This document shows positions 43,587 to 51,730 of a stretch of 64,000 nucleotides of DNA, in pieces; position 1 is the first letter of the stretch; each line of letters opens with the position of its first letter. The notes beneath the pieces are model-generated. The model worked only from the letters and a program-made list of their open reading frames with translations, made no database searches and was not told the DNA's origin. The DNA is taken from NCBI RefSeq assembly GCF_009604425.1, contig NZ_WEGI01000001.1, forward strand, positions 744,001 to 808,000. The letters run 5' to 3'. Both the position numbers and the translations under genes were made by a program. The stretch is from Nocardia aurantia (GTDB taxonomy: Bacteria; Actinomycetota; Actinomycetes; Mycobacteriales; Mycobacteriaceae).

Positions 43587-44471
43587 CTATTTGCGCAGCA
43601 ACTGCACCAACTCCACGACCTGGCGCCCCGACAGCCGCCGGCTCTCGTCCTCGATCGCCTCGATCTCGGCCTCGGCGGGGGCCGGGTCCACGGTGCTCGT
43701 ATGCGGCAGTTTCGCCTCCGGGTCGGCGAACGCCTCGTAGGCCTTGTCGCCGAGCAGTTGATAGGTCAGGTAGCCGACCAGCAGCGCGCGGGTGATGCGC
43801 TCGGTTCGCGGCTCGTGTTTGCCCGCGCCGAGGGTCGCGAGGATGCGGCGGCCCGCGACCATGCCGTTGTGCGAGGCGTTGTCGACCGTGCGCAGCACCA
43901 CCGGTCCGGCCCAGGCGCGGGCCAGCGGGATCGCGTTGCCGTTCACCGAGGCGATGTCGGACTCGCCGGCCACGATCAGCGCGGGCGTGTCGATACCTTC
44001 GGCGAGTGGTTCGGCCGCCGGCGCGGTGGGCGCCGGGTAGAGCGCCGCGACGGCCCCGACCGGCCGTTGCGCGGCGGCGATCACCGCCGCGCCCGCGCCC
44101 ATGCCGTGCCCGGCGAGCGCTACTCGTTCCGGATGCACGGTCACCTGCCCGTCGCCCAGCCGCACCCCGGTGCAGATGTCGAGCGTGGTGAGCAGATCGC
44201 CGGCCAGGTTCAGATGTGAGGGCACCGGGCCGCGTTCGGAGTCGGGCGCGGCGGCGACGAAACCCCACGAGGCCAGATGCCGCAGCAGCCGCACGTAACT
44301 GCCCGCCCCGCTCAACCATCCGTGCCCGAAGGCCACGGCGGGCAGGTCGGTGCCCCGCTCGGGCGTGAAGACCACGCCGGGCTGCCCCGCGACGGCCAGA
44401 TTGCCGGCGCGCACCCGGTGCGGTCCGGGGCTCGTCAGGTGGTTCAGGAGCGATTTCACAGACGCCGACAC
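43587..44471 (-). CDS. Alpha/beta hydrolase, chlorophyllase/dienelactone-hydrolase-like (Rv3438 position)
   Basis: 294 aa. The nucleophile elbow reads ALAGHGMGAGAA, so Gly-His-Gly-Met-Gly carries Met where Ser is usual; Ser at other positions or an inactive enzyme must be considered. Acid and His candidates are AGESDIAS and DNASHNGM. HGWLSGAGSYVRLLRHLASWGF is typical of chlorophyllase-like hydrolases. GTG at 44471. A similar protein (Rv3438) stands between Rv3439c and glmS in M. tuberculosis, from memory. Substrate unknown. Confidence 0.78.
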   Translation of the reverse strand: MSASVKSLLNHLTSPGPHRVRAGNLAVAGQPGVVFTPERGTDLPAVAFGHGWLSGAGSYVRLLRHLASWGFVAAAPDSERGPVPSHLNLAGDLLTTLDICTGVRLGDGQVTVHPERVALAGHGMGAGAAVIAAAQRPVGAVAALYPAPTAPAAEPLAEGIDTPALIVAGESDIASVNGNAIPLARAWAGPVVLRTVDNASHNGMVAGRRILATLGAGKHEPRTERITRALLVGYLTYQLLGDKAYEAFADPEAKLPHTSTVDPAPAEAEIEAIEDESRRLSGRQVVELVQLLRK

Positions 44472-44541
44472 ATCCGAAACCTTACCGGCCGGTCAGCGCG
44501 AAGCGTCGCCGTCGGACACGGCAATCGAACGCCGCTCCCAG

Positions 44542-44547
44542 TAGGGT
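44542..44547 (+). promoter_or_regulatory. Candidate -10 box giving a leaderless glmS transcript
   Basis: TAGGGT lies 8 bp before the glmS ATG and no Shine-Dalgarno fits between them. A start 6-9 nt after this box would fall on or next to the ATG. Many actinobacterial genes are leaderless in this way. A clear -35 is not seen. Confidence 0.45.
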
Positions 44548-44555
44548 GGTCAACC

Positions 44556-46418
44556 ATGTGCGGAATCGTTGGATACGTCGGGTATCGGGACGCGCTCGGC
44601 GTCGTCGTTGACGCGCTGCGCCGCATGGAGTACCGCGGATACGACTCCGCCGGTGTCGCGATTCTGGACGGCGCGGGGTCCATCAGCGTCGAGCGCCGGG
44701 CCGGTCGGCTGGCGAATCTGGAGGCCGAACTGGCCGAGGCGGGTACGGCGTTCGCGGGCACCACCGGTATGGGCCACACCCGCTGGGCCACCCACGGCGC
44801 GCCGACCGACCGCAACGCGCACCCGCACCGGGACACCACCGGGAAGGTGGCGGTGGTGCACAACGGCATCATCGAGAATTTCGTCCCGCTGCGCCGTGAG
44901 CTCGAGGACGCCGGTGTGGAGTTGAGCAGCGACACCGACACCGAGGTCACGGTGCACCTGGTGTCGCGCGCCTACGAATCGGGCCCGACCGCCGGTGATT
45001 TCGTCGGCAGCGCGCTGACCGTGCTGCGGCGGCTCGAGGGCGCGTTCACGCTGGTCTTCACGCATGCCGATCATCCGGGCACGATCGTGGCGGCCCGCCG
45101 CTCCACCCCGCTGGTGGTGGGTGTCGGCAAGAACGAGATGTTCATCGCCTCGGACGTCACCGCGTTCATCGAGCACACCCGCGAGGCCGTGGAACTGGGC
45201 CAGGACCAGGCGGTGGTGATCACCGCCGACGGCTATACGGTCACCGACTTCCACGGTGGCGCCGACGTGCCGACCCGGCCGTTCACGATCGACTGGGATC
45301 TGGCCGCCGCCGAGAAGGGCGGCCACGACTACTTCATGCTGAAGGAGATCGAGGAGCAGCCGGTCGGTGTCGCCGACACCCTGATCGGGCATTTCGCCGG
45401 CGGCCGGATCGTGCTGGACGAGCAGCGGCTCGCGGACCAGGAGCTACGCGAGTTCGACAAGGTGTTCGTGGTCGCCTGCGGCAGTTCGTATCACGCGGGC
45501 CTGCTGGCCAAGTACGCGATCGAGCACTGGACCCGGCTGCCGGTCGAGGTGGAGCTCGCCAGCGAATTCCGGTACCGCGATCCGGTGCTGGATCGGTCCA
45601 CGCTGGTGGTGGCGATCTCGCAGTCCGGCGAGACCGCCGACACTCTGGAGGCGGTGCGGCACGCCAAGGAGCAGAAGGCCCGGGTCCTGGCGATCTGCAA
45701 TACGAATGGCGCCCAGATCCCCCGCGAGTCCGATGCGGTGCTCTACACCCGCACCGGCCCCGAGATCGGGGTGGCCTCGACGAAGGCGTTCCTGGCTCAG
45801 ATCACCGCCAACTACCTGGTCGGCCTGGCGCTGGCGCAGGCGCGCGGCACCAAGTACCCGGACGAGGTGGCCCGCGAGTTCGGCGAGCTGGAGGCGATGC
45901 CTCGGCTGGTCGAACGGGTGCTGGCGTCGGCGGAGAATGTGCGGGCCATCGCGCGGCAGTTCGCGCACGAGCGGACGGTGTTGTTCCTCGGCCGGCACGT
46001 CGGTTATCCGGTGGCGCTGGAGGGTGCGCTGAAGCTCAAGGAGCTGGCGTACATGCATGCCGAGGGTTTCGCGGCCGGCGAGTTGAAGCACGGTCCGATC
46101 GCGCTGATCGAGGATGGGCTGCCGGTGATCGTGGTGATGCCGTCGCCGAAGGGCCGGGCGGTGCTGCACTCGAAGTTGCTGTCGAACATCCGGGAGATCC
46201 AGGCGCGCGGCGCTCGCACGATCGTGATCGCGGAGGAGGGTGACGACACCGTGCGCCCCTTCGCCGATCATCTGATCGAGATCCCGGTCGCGCCGACCCT
46301 CTATCAGCCGCTGTTGTCGACCGTGCCGCTGCAGATCTTCGCGGCCGAGGTGGCTCAGGCCCGCGGATACGACATCGACAAGCCGCGCAACCTGGCCAAG
46401 TCCGTCACGGTCGAATAG
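44556..46418 (+). CDS. glmS: Glutamine-fructose-6-phosphate aminotransferase (isomerizing)
   Basis: First committed step to UDP-GlcNAc: fructose-6-phosphate plus glutamine gives glucosamine-6-phosphate. 620 aa. Cys2 is the glutaminase nucleophile (MCGIVGYVG), with RWATHG and GNAHPH-type NAHPH in the same domain. Two SIS domains follow (about 300-430 and 470-610; CGSSYHAG, SQSGETADTL, STKAFLAQ), ending in KSVTVE. The ATG at 44556 is fixed by the required N-terminal Cys. It is divergent from the hydrolase with 84 bp between. Confidence 0.98.
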   Translation: MCGIVGYVGYRDALGVVVDALRRMEYRGYDSAGVAILDGAGSISVERRAGRLANLEAELAEAGTAFAGTTGMGHTRWATHGAPTDRNAHPHRDTTGKVAVVHNGIIENFVPLRRELEDAGVELSSDTDTEVTVHLVSRAYESGPTAGDFVGSALTVLRRLEGAFTLVFTHADHPGTIVAARRSTPLVVGVGKNEMFIASDVTAFIEHTREAVELGQDQAVVITADGYTVTDFHGGADVPTRPFTIDWDLAAAEKGGHDYFMLKEIEEQPVGVADTLIGHFAGGRIVLDEQRLADQELREFDKVFVVACGSSYHAGLLAKYAIEHWTRLPVEVELASEFRYRDPVLDRSTLVVAISQSGETADTLEAVRHAKEQKARVLAICNTNGAQIPRESDAVLYTRTGPEIGVASTKAFLAQITANYLVGLALAQARGTKYPDEVAREFGELEAMPRLVERVLASAENVRAIARQFAHERTVLFLGRHVGYPVALEGALKLKELAYMHAEGFAAGELKHGPIALIEDGLPVIVVMPSPKGRAVLHSKLLSNIREIQARGARTIVIAEEGDDTVRPFADHLIEIPVAPTLYQPLLSTVPLQIFAAEVAQARGYDIDKPRNLAKSVTVE

Positions 46419-46752
46419 GCAGGCAGCGGGCCACCGCGTCCCTTCCGGACAGCCGTGTGAGATGTCTCGCAGTGACCGGCCGCCCATCCCGATGCGCGAA
46501 ACGGACAGCGGTAGTAGGTTGAGGACAGCACACGCCATCGGGCGGGGGCCGTTCATCGGCGTCCCGGTTGGCGTGCTATTGTTCCCAGGTTGTCTCGGCG
46601 AGGGTGAGGCACAGACAGTGTCCTCACCGTGATCGACGTGGCTCGGCTATCCGGTCGTCCCATCGGTCCTTCGTCGGACGAGTAGACCCTTTGCCAGGGC
46701 AGACCCTGGCCAGCAGCAGACCGCCCGGATAGCCGTAGGAGTAGATCTAGTC
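46419..46752. other. 334-bp gap with promoter and structured rplY leader
   Basis: Between glmS and rplY. Possible -10 boxes are TAGGTT (46514-46519) and TATTGT (46577-46582). The second would give an untranslated leader of about 165 nt that contains the three-way-junction structure at 46644-46735. No open frame of interest. Confidence 0.6.
46644..46735 (+). ncRNA. Candidate structured 5' leader of rplY (three-way junction)
   Basis: An outer 11-bp perfect helix pairs CGGCTATCCGG (46644-46654) with CCGGATAGCCG (46725-46735). Inside are two further perfect hairpins: TCGTCC/GGACGA (46655-46660 with 46676-46681) and GCCAGGG/CCCTGGC (46693-46699 with 46704-46710, loop CAGA). The outer helix ends 1 nt before the AGGAG of rplY (46737-46741). 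The structure is read from sequence only; an autoregulatory leader is an inference. Confidence 0.5.
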
Positions 46753-47370
46753 ATGTCCGACGCCAGCCTTCTCGAAGCCACCGTACGCACCGAGTTCGGT
46801 AAGGGTGCCGCCCGCCGCACTCGTCGTGACGGCAACGTCCCCGCCGTGCTGTACGGCCATGGCGAAGCCCCCAAGCATCTGTCGCTGAACGCGCAGGCGT
46901 TCGCCGCGATCCTGCGTGAGCACGGCACCAACGCCGTGCTGAACCTCGAGATCGACGGCACCAAGCAGCTCGCCCTCACCAAGTCGGTGGTCGTGCACCC
47001 GATCCGCCGCTACATCGAGCACGCCGACCTGCTGATCGTCCGCCGGGGCGAGAAGGTCGCCGCCGATGTGAACGTCATCCTGACCGGTGAGGCCGCCGCG
47101 GGCACCCTGATCACCCAGGAGGCCACCACCATCAGCGTCGAGGTCGATGCGCTGAACATCCCGACCGCGCTGGAGGTCTCGATCGAGGGTATCGAGGCCG
47201 GCACCCAGATCACCGCCGGTCAGATCCCGCTGCCGAAGGGCGTCGTGCTCGCCGGTGACGCGGAGGCGCTGATCGTCAACATCATCGCGTCGCCGACCGC
47301 CGAGGCGATGGAGGCCGAGGGTGGCGAGGCTCCGGCCGCCGCCGAGCCGGCCGAGAGCGAAGCCGAGTAA
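46753..47370 (+). CDS. rplY: 50S ribosomal protein L25/general stress protein Ctc
   Basis: 5S rRNA-binding protein, 205 aa, of the long TL5/CTC type: L25 domain (about 1-95, [20 protein letters not shown]) plus the beta-rich C-terminal domain and an acidic Ala/Glu tail. ATG at 46753 with AGGAG 11 nt upstream, directly behind a structured leader. It is paired with pth 21 bp downstream, a conserved bacterial arrangement. Confidence 0.96.
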   Translation: MSDASLLEATVRTEFGKGAARRTRRDGNVPAVLYGHGEAPKHLSLNAQAFAAILREHGTNAVLNLEIDGTKQLALTKSVVVHPIRRYIEHADLLIVRRGEKVAADVNVILTGEAAAGTLITQEATTISVEVDALNIPTALEVSIEGIEAGTQITAGQIPLPKGVVLAGDAEALIVNIIASPTAEAMEAEGGEAPAAAEPAESEAE

Positions 47371-47391
47371 TTCCGGCACACAGCTGTTTCG

Positions 47392-47976
47392 ATGACCGAA
47401 TCCGCGGCGCCCGGGCCGGCGCTCGTGGTCGGCCTGGGTAATCCCGGGTCCGAGTACGAGCGCACCCGGCACAATGTCGGTTTCATGGTCGCCGACGTGC
47501 TCGCCGGGCGCGTCGGCGGTCGTTTCACCGTGCACAAGAAGTCGGGCGCCGACCTGGTCGAGGCCCGGCTGGACGGGCGCAAAGTGCTGCTGGCCAAGCC
47601 GCGCTCGTTCATGAACGTGTCCGGGCGCCCGGTGGCGGCGCTGGCCAAATTCTTCTCGGTGCCACCGACCGAGGTGATCGTGGTGCACGACGAGCTGGAT
47701 CTGCCGTTCGGCACCATCCGGCTCAAGCGCGGTGGCGGCGAGGGCGGGCACAACGGATTGCGGTCCGTGTCCAGCGCGCTCACCACCAAGGACTATCTGC
47801 GAGTGCGATTCGGCATCGGCCGCCCGCCCGGCCGGCAGGATCCGGCCGATTTCGTCCTGAAGCCGTTCGCCACCGTCGAACGCAAGGATCTGCCGGTCTT
47901 CGTCGAGGAGGCCGCCGACGCCGTCGAACTGCTCCTGCGTGCCGGGCTCGAACCCGCGCAGAACCAATTGCACTGA
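47392..47976 (+). CDS. pth: Peptidyl-tRNA hydrolase
   Basis: Recycles peptidyl-tRNA by cleaving the ester bond. 194 aa. Active-site and family motifs: [18 protein letters not shown] (catalytic His), [19 protein letters not shown] and [14 protein letters not shown] at 47392. Likely co-transcribed with rplY. Converges with the PPOX-fold gene with 3 bp between. Confidence 0.97.
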   Translation: MTESAAPGPALVVGLGNPGSEYERTRHNVGFMVADVLAGRVGGRFTVHKKSGADLVEARLDGRKVLLAKPRSFMNVSGRPVAALAKFFSVPPTEVIVVHDELDLPFGTIRLKRGGGEGGHNGLRSVSSALTTKDYLRVRFGIGRPPGRQDPADFVLKPFATVERKDLPVFVEEAADAVELLLRAGLEPAQNQLH

Positions 47977-47979
47977 GCG

Positions 47980-48507
47980 TCAGCGCGAAAACGTGAACCG
48001 GGTCTGGGTGTAGGGATTCTTCCCGAACGCCAGCACCTTTCGCGGTGCGACGGCGAACACCAGTCCGGTCCGGTTCCCGCCGTCGCGGAAGGCATCGTCA
48101 CCCACCTCGAAATCCCAGTCCAGCTCCGATTTCCACAGCCGGGCCAGCTGCGTGAGGGTGTCCCGGTCGGTGATTCGCACGGCCTCGCCCTCCACCACCA
48201 CATCCAGTCCCGCCCGCAGCGTGTTGGTGCCGGTGGTCAGCACGCAGCGCGGATCCGCCGCCAGATTGCGCGCCTTCTGCTCCTGGTCGCCGGTGCAGAT
48301 GTGCAGCCGGTCGCGATGCCAGATCGCCGGGATGGGCGTCACGTGCGGCCGGCCGTCGGCGCGCACGGTGGACAACCAGAACATCTCCGATCCGGCCAGG
48401 ACGTCCCGCACCGCCGACCACGGCGGTGGCGCCGAATCGGGTTCGCTGAAACGGGCGTCGAAACTCGCGATCGGTTCCGCTGCGAGCGCTGATTCACCTG
48501 CGGGCAT
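47980..48507 (-). CDS. Pyridoxamine 5'-phosphate oxidase-fold protein
   Basis: 175 aa split-barrel flavin/F420-type protein: FWLSTVRADGRPHVTPIPAIW, LHICTGDQEQKARNLAADPR and a C-terminal AFGKNPYTQTRFTF. Such proteins bind FMN, F420 or heme and reduce small substrates; the cofactor cannot be told from sequence alone. ATG at 48507 (MPAGESALAAEP). Confidence 0.85.
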   Translation of the reverse strand: MPAGESALAAEPIASFDARFSEPDSAPPPWSAVRDVLAGSEMFWLSTVRADGRPHVTPIPAIWHRDRLHICTGDQEQKARNLAADPRCVLTTGTNTLRAGLDVVVEGEAVRITDRDTLTQLARLWKSELDWDFEVGDDAFRDGGNRTGLVFAVAPRKVLAFGKNPYTQTRFTFSR

Positions 48508-48587
48508 GGATGCCGCCTTCCTGTCCGGGACGGGCCGTCGCTGATAGGACGATGCCGAGGGCGCCGACTCATCGGTGCGGAAGAAAA

Positions 48588-49784
48588 TCAGCGGCCCGCC
48601 GCTACCGCCGCGACTTCGTCCGTGAAGCGGTCCAGGTCTTCGAAGGTCACGAAGCAGTGCGGCGAGGCACGGATCACCGAATCGAGTCCGCGGGCCGACA
48701 TGTCGAGCAGGGTCGAGCCGCGGTGGCTGACGGTGACAGTGATGTTCCGTTCGAGCAACCGGTCGCGGACGTCCACGGGCGCTATGCCGTCGACGGTGAA
48801 AGAGACTATGCCGGAACGTGTCTCACCCAGGTCGCGTACAGTCACGCCGCGAATCCCCGGGAGGGCGACGCGCAGGTGCGCGGCGCGGTCGGCGATCGCG
48901 GAGTAGACCAGGTCGGGGCCCAGATCCAGCAGGTAACGGACCGCGGCGCCGAAACCCAGCCGAGCCGCCACATCGTGCTCCCAGAATTCGAACCGGCTCG
49001 CGTCGGGAGCGAGCAGATATTCGTCCGGCTCGACCCACTGCGCGCTGTGCAGGTCCAGGCGTCCGGGCTCCATGGTCGCGGCCAGATCGGGCCGGACATA
49101 GAGGAATCCGGTGCCGCGCGGTCCGCGCAGCCATTTCCGGCCGGTGGCCGACAGTGCGTCGACCTCGAGCGCGGCGACATCGATCGGGAGCTGACCGGTC
49201 GACTGGCAGGCGTCCAGGAGCACCAGCGCGCCCACGCCGTGCGCGAGCCGGGACACCTCGGTGACCGGATTGATCAGCCCGCCGTTGGTCGGAACATGGA
49301 CCAGCGACACCAGTTTCACGCGTTCGTCCAGCATGCCGGCGAGCGCCTCGACGTCGAGGCGGCCGTCGGCGGCCGCCGGGATCGCCTCCACCACCGCGCC
49401 GGTCGCGCGGGCGCGCTGCAGGGCGGCGATGGCGTTGCTGGCATAGTCCGACTGCGACAACAGGATTCGATCACCCGCCGCGAGCGGCACCGAATAGAAG
49501 AAGTCGGACCAGGCCCGGGAAGCGCTGTCGCTCAGCGCGATACTCGCCGGTTCGGCGTTGATCAGCGTCGCGACGGCGGTTTTCACCGCTGCCAGATCGT
49601 CGAGTCGTTCGCTCGCCGCGCGATAGCCGCCGATCTCGGCCTCCCGCCGCAGATGCTCGATCGCGGTGTCGAGCACGACCTGCGGTGGTAGCGACGAACC
49701 GGCGCTGTCGAGGAACACCGGCGTGGGCCGGGAGGCGTCGGCGTAGGCGGGGATGTCGGCGCGCAGCCGCTGCGGATCGAGCAC
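48588..49784 (-). CDS. Class-V aminotransferase-fold PLP enzyme, possible EgtE
   Basis: About 398 aa. The PLP lysine lies in SATGRKWLRGPRGTGF; LLDACQSTGQLPID supplies the Asp that binds the pyridine nitrogen. DSAGSSLPPQVV and REAEIGGYRAA resemble the N-terminus of EgtE, the beta-lyase for the last ergothioneine step, and egtABCD lie 2 kb away on the other strand. A cysteine-desulfurase-like enzyme of other function is possible. The start is uncertain; I took the GTG at 49784 because homology begins just after it. Same direction as the TetR gene 45 bp upstream, so it may share its promoter and control. Confidence 0.75.
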   Translation of the reverse strand: MLDPQRLRADIPAYADASRPTPVFLDSAGSSLPPQVVLDTAIEHLRREAEIGGYRAASERLDDLAAVKTAVATLINAEPASIALSDSASRAWSDFFYSVPLAAGDRILLSQSDYASNAIAALQRARATGAVVEAIPAAADGRLDVEALAGMLDERVKLVSLVHVPTNGGLINPVTEVSRLAHGVGALVLLDACQSTGQLPIDVAALEVDALSATGRKWLRGPRGTGFLYVRPDLAATMEPGRLDLHSAQWVEPDEYLLAPDASRFEFWEHDVAARLGFGAAVRYLLDLGPDLVYSAIADRAAHLRVALPGIRGVTVRDLGETRSGIVSFTVDGIAPVDVRDRLLERNITVTVSHRGSTLLDMSARGLDSVIRASPHCFVTFEDLDRFTDEVAAVAAGR

Positions 49785-49828
49785 CTCATCGACAATAGGA
49801 GACCGCGGAGCACCCGTGCGGTCGCGGA

Positions 49829-50383
49829 TCAGGTGTCGCAGCTCTCGAGCACGGCGCGGATCAGGCGGGCCGAGCGCGCGGCCATCTCCTCCGGCGAGCA
49901 GGGACGATCCCGGTCCAGCCACCACACGACCGACTGCACGAACATCCCGGCCAGCACGGTCGGCACCAGCTCGTCGGCGGTGTGGCCGGGGAAGTGCCCG
50001 GTGGTCATGTCGGCCAGCGCGGACCGCATGCGGTCGGCGAACCACGGACTTCCCTTGCGGCCCAGCAGCGCTCGATACAACCGGTGGTAGGTGTCGACGT
50101 GCCGGAAGAAGCCGGCCCAGCGTTCGCCGGGAGTCCGGTCGTTGGTGTGCTCGCCGATCATCTCGGCCATCGCCTCGTCGAAGATCTGCTCGACCAGCGC
50201 GTATTTGTCCCGGTAGTTGCGGTAGAAGGCGGCGCGGCTGACCATCGCGCGGGTCGTCAGGTCGCCGACGGTGACGCGTTCGAAGCCGCGTTCCTCGATC
50301 AGGTCCACCAGGGCCTCGCGCAGCAGGGCGCGGGTGCGGCGGACCCGGACGTTCGGCATCGGAACCGGTTGTGAGCGAGACAT
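49829..50383 (-). CDS. TetR-family transcriptional regulator
   Basis: 184 aa. The N-terminal helix-turn-helix reads VTVGDLTTRAMVSRAAFYRNYRDK (about 38-61). The C-terminal ligand domain is of the kind with WWLDRDRPCSPEEMA. ATG at 50383 follows GAGGAGG. Divergent from the quinone oxidoreductase gene with a perfect 19-bp palindrome between, so it most likely represses both itself and that gene; the ligand is unknown but probably an electrophile or quinone. Confidence 0.92.
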   Translation of the reverse strand: MSRSQPVPMPNVRVRRTRALLREALVDLIEERGFERVTVGDLTTRAMVSRAAFYRNYRDKYALVEQIFDEAMAEMIGEHTNDRTPGERWAGFFRHVDTYHRLYRALLGRKGSPWFADRMRSALADMTTGHFPGHTADELVPTVLAGMFVQSVVWWLDRDRPCSPEEMAARSARLIRAVLESCDT

Positions 50384-50474
50384 TTTCGCCTCCTCGTCTC
50401 GTTCGGGACAGTCGGGCCGATCCGGCCCTTGTCCGGCCCGTGGTCACCGATCGACACTGAACGGGCCGTTCTCG

Positions 50475-50493
50475 ATGAGACAAGTTGTCTCAT
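50475..50493. promoter_or_regulatory. Perfect palindromic operator, probable TetR site
   Basis: ATGAGACAAGTTGTCTCAT is fully self-complementary apart from the centre base. It lies 92 bp from the tetR start and 40 bp before the oxidoreductase ATG, right for blocking the latter promoter. Confidence 0.8.
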
Positions 50494-50532
50494 TCCATGC
50501 AGTCTGTCAAATTTCGAGGGAGGAGTGTGCCG

Positions 50533-51504
50533 ATGCGTGCTGTGCTGGTATGGCGGTTCGGCGGCCCGGAGGTGCTGACGGTGGCCGAGGTCCCCGATCC
50601 GGCACCCGGCCCGGGTCAGGTGCTGGTGGCGGTGCGGCTGGCCGGGGTCGGCTTCGGGGACACCATCGTGCGGTCCGGCCGGTACCCGTTCCCGTTGCCG
50701 TGGATTCCGGGGGTCGAGGTGGCCGGGCGGGTGGCGGCGGTGGGTGCCGGCGTCGGCGCGGAACTGCTGGGCCGCATCGTGGTCGCGACGACGGCCGGGC
50801 AGTCCGGCGGGTACGCCGAGCTGGCCGTGGCGCCCGCCGCCTACACCTTCCCGGTGCCGGACGGGCTGGATCTCGCGGTGGCGCTCACCGTGTTCCAGGC
50901 CGGCGCGGTGGCCCGCGGGTTGCTGAGCACGATGCGCCTCGACCGGTCCGACACCGTGCTGATCACGGCGGCGGCGGGGCGGATCGGGTCGCTGCTGGTG
51001 CAGTCGGCGAAGGCCGTGGGGGCGACCGTTCTCGCCGCGGCGAGCGGCGGAAAGCTCACGGCGGCAACCGGGTTCGGGGCCGACGCGGTGGTCGACTACA
51101 CCGCCGGTGGCTGGACCGATCGAGCCCGGGAGCTCACCGGCGGTCGCGGGGTGGACCTGCTCCTCGACGGCGTCGGCGGGGAGGTGGCGGAGGCCGCGTT
51201 CACGCTCGTGGCCGACTGCGGGCGGATCGGGCTGTACGGGTTCGCGTCCGGACGATGGCCTGTGGTGGATCTGGCGACGCTGCGACTGGGACAGCGCGGT
51301 CTCACCCTGACGGGCCCACTGGGCGTGGTGTTCCGCACATCGGAGGCCCGGCAACGCGCCGACGCCGAGCAGGCGCTCGCCGCGGCCGCCCGCTCCGGTC
51401 TGGTTCCCCGCATCCACGCGACGCTGCCGCTGACCAGGGCGGCCGAGGCCCATCGGGCGTTGGGGGACCGCCGGACCGTCGGCGCGATCGTGCTCTCCAC
51501 GTGA
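50533..51504 (+). CDS. Quinone oxidoreductase-like zinc-less MDR dehydrogenase
   Basis: Medium-chain dehydrogenase/reductase, 323 aa, NADPH-dependent. GroES-like N-terminal half (GVGFGDTIVRSGRYP), no catalytic zinc cysteines, and a nucleotide fold where TAAAGRIGSLLVQSAKAVGA replaces the common AAAGGVG. GGRGVDLLLDGVGGE is typical of the QOR family. ATG at 50533 behind GGGAGGAG was preferred to an in-frame ATG at 50485 inside the palindrome. Likely induced when the divergent TetR is released. Confidence 0.9.
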   Translation: MRAVLVWRFGGPEVLTVAEVPDPAPGPGQVLVAVRLAGVGFGDTIVRSGRYPFPLPWIPGVEVAGRVAAVGAGVGAELLGRIVVATTAGQSGGYAELAVAPAAYTFPVPDGLDLAVALTVFQAGAVARGLLSTMRLDRSDTVLITAAAGRIGSLLVQSAKAVGATVLAAASGGKLTAATGFGADAVVDYTAGGWTDRARELTGGRGVDLLLDGVGGEVAEAAFTLVADCGRIGLYGFASGRWPVVDLATLRLGQRGLTLTGPLGVVFRTSEARQRADAEQALAAAARSGLVPRIHATLPLTRAAEAHRALGDRRTVGAIVLST

Positions 51505-51730
51505 CCGGTGTGTGACCGGACAGTAATAGCGACGACACGTCAAGGTCACGGATCGGACAGATTTTTTGTCAGAGGGCGCGGTTAGCCTGGTTGGACACGT
51601 ATGACGGAGAGTCCGGATGGAAGAAGCTCGCCTTCCGGTCCGTTACACGCGACACAGCTCGATACGCAGCGCAGCACCAGGAAGACGGGCTGTTGCCGCC
51701 GGTTCGGCGGCCACAGAGCGGAGGTTGGCG

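Noticed and set aside
46644-46735. tRNA or tmRNA-like cloverleaf
   Set aside because: 11-bp outer stem and no T loop or anticodon arm; it sits in the rplY leader.
50485-50532. Longer oxidoreductase start at 50485
   Set aside because: It lies within the operator palindrome, lacks a ribosome site, and the family start MRAVLVWRFGGPE has a strong one.
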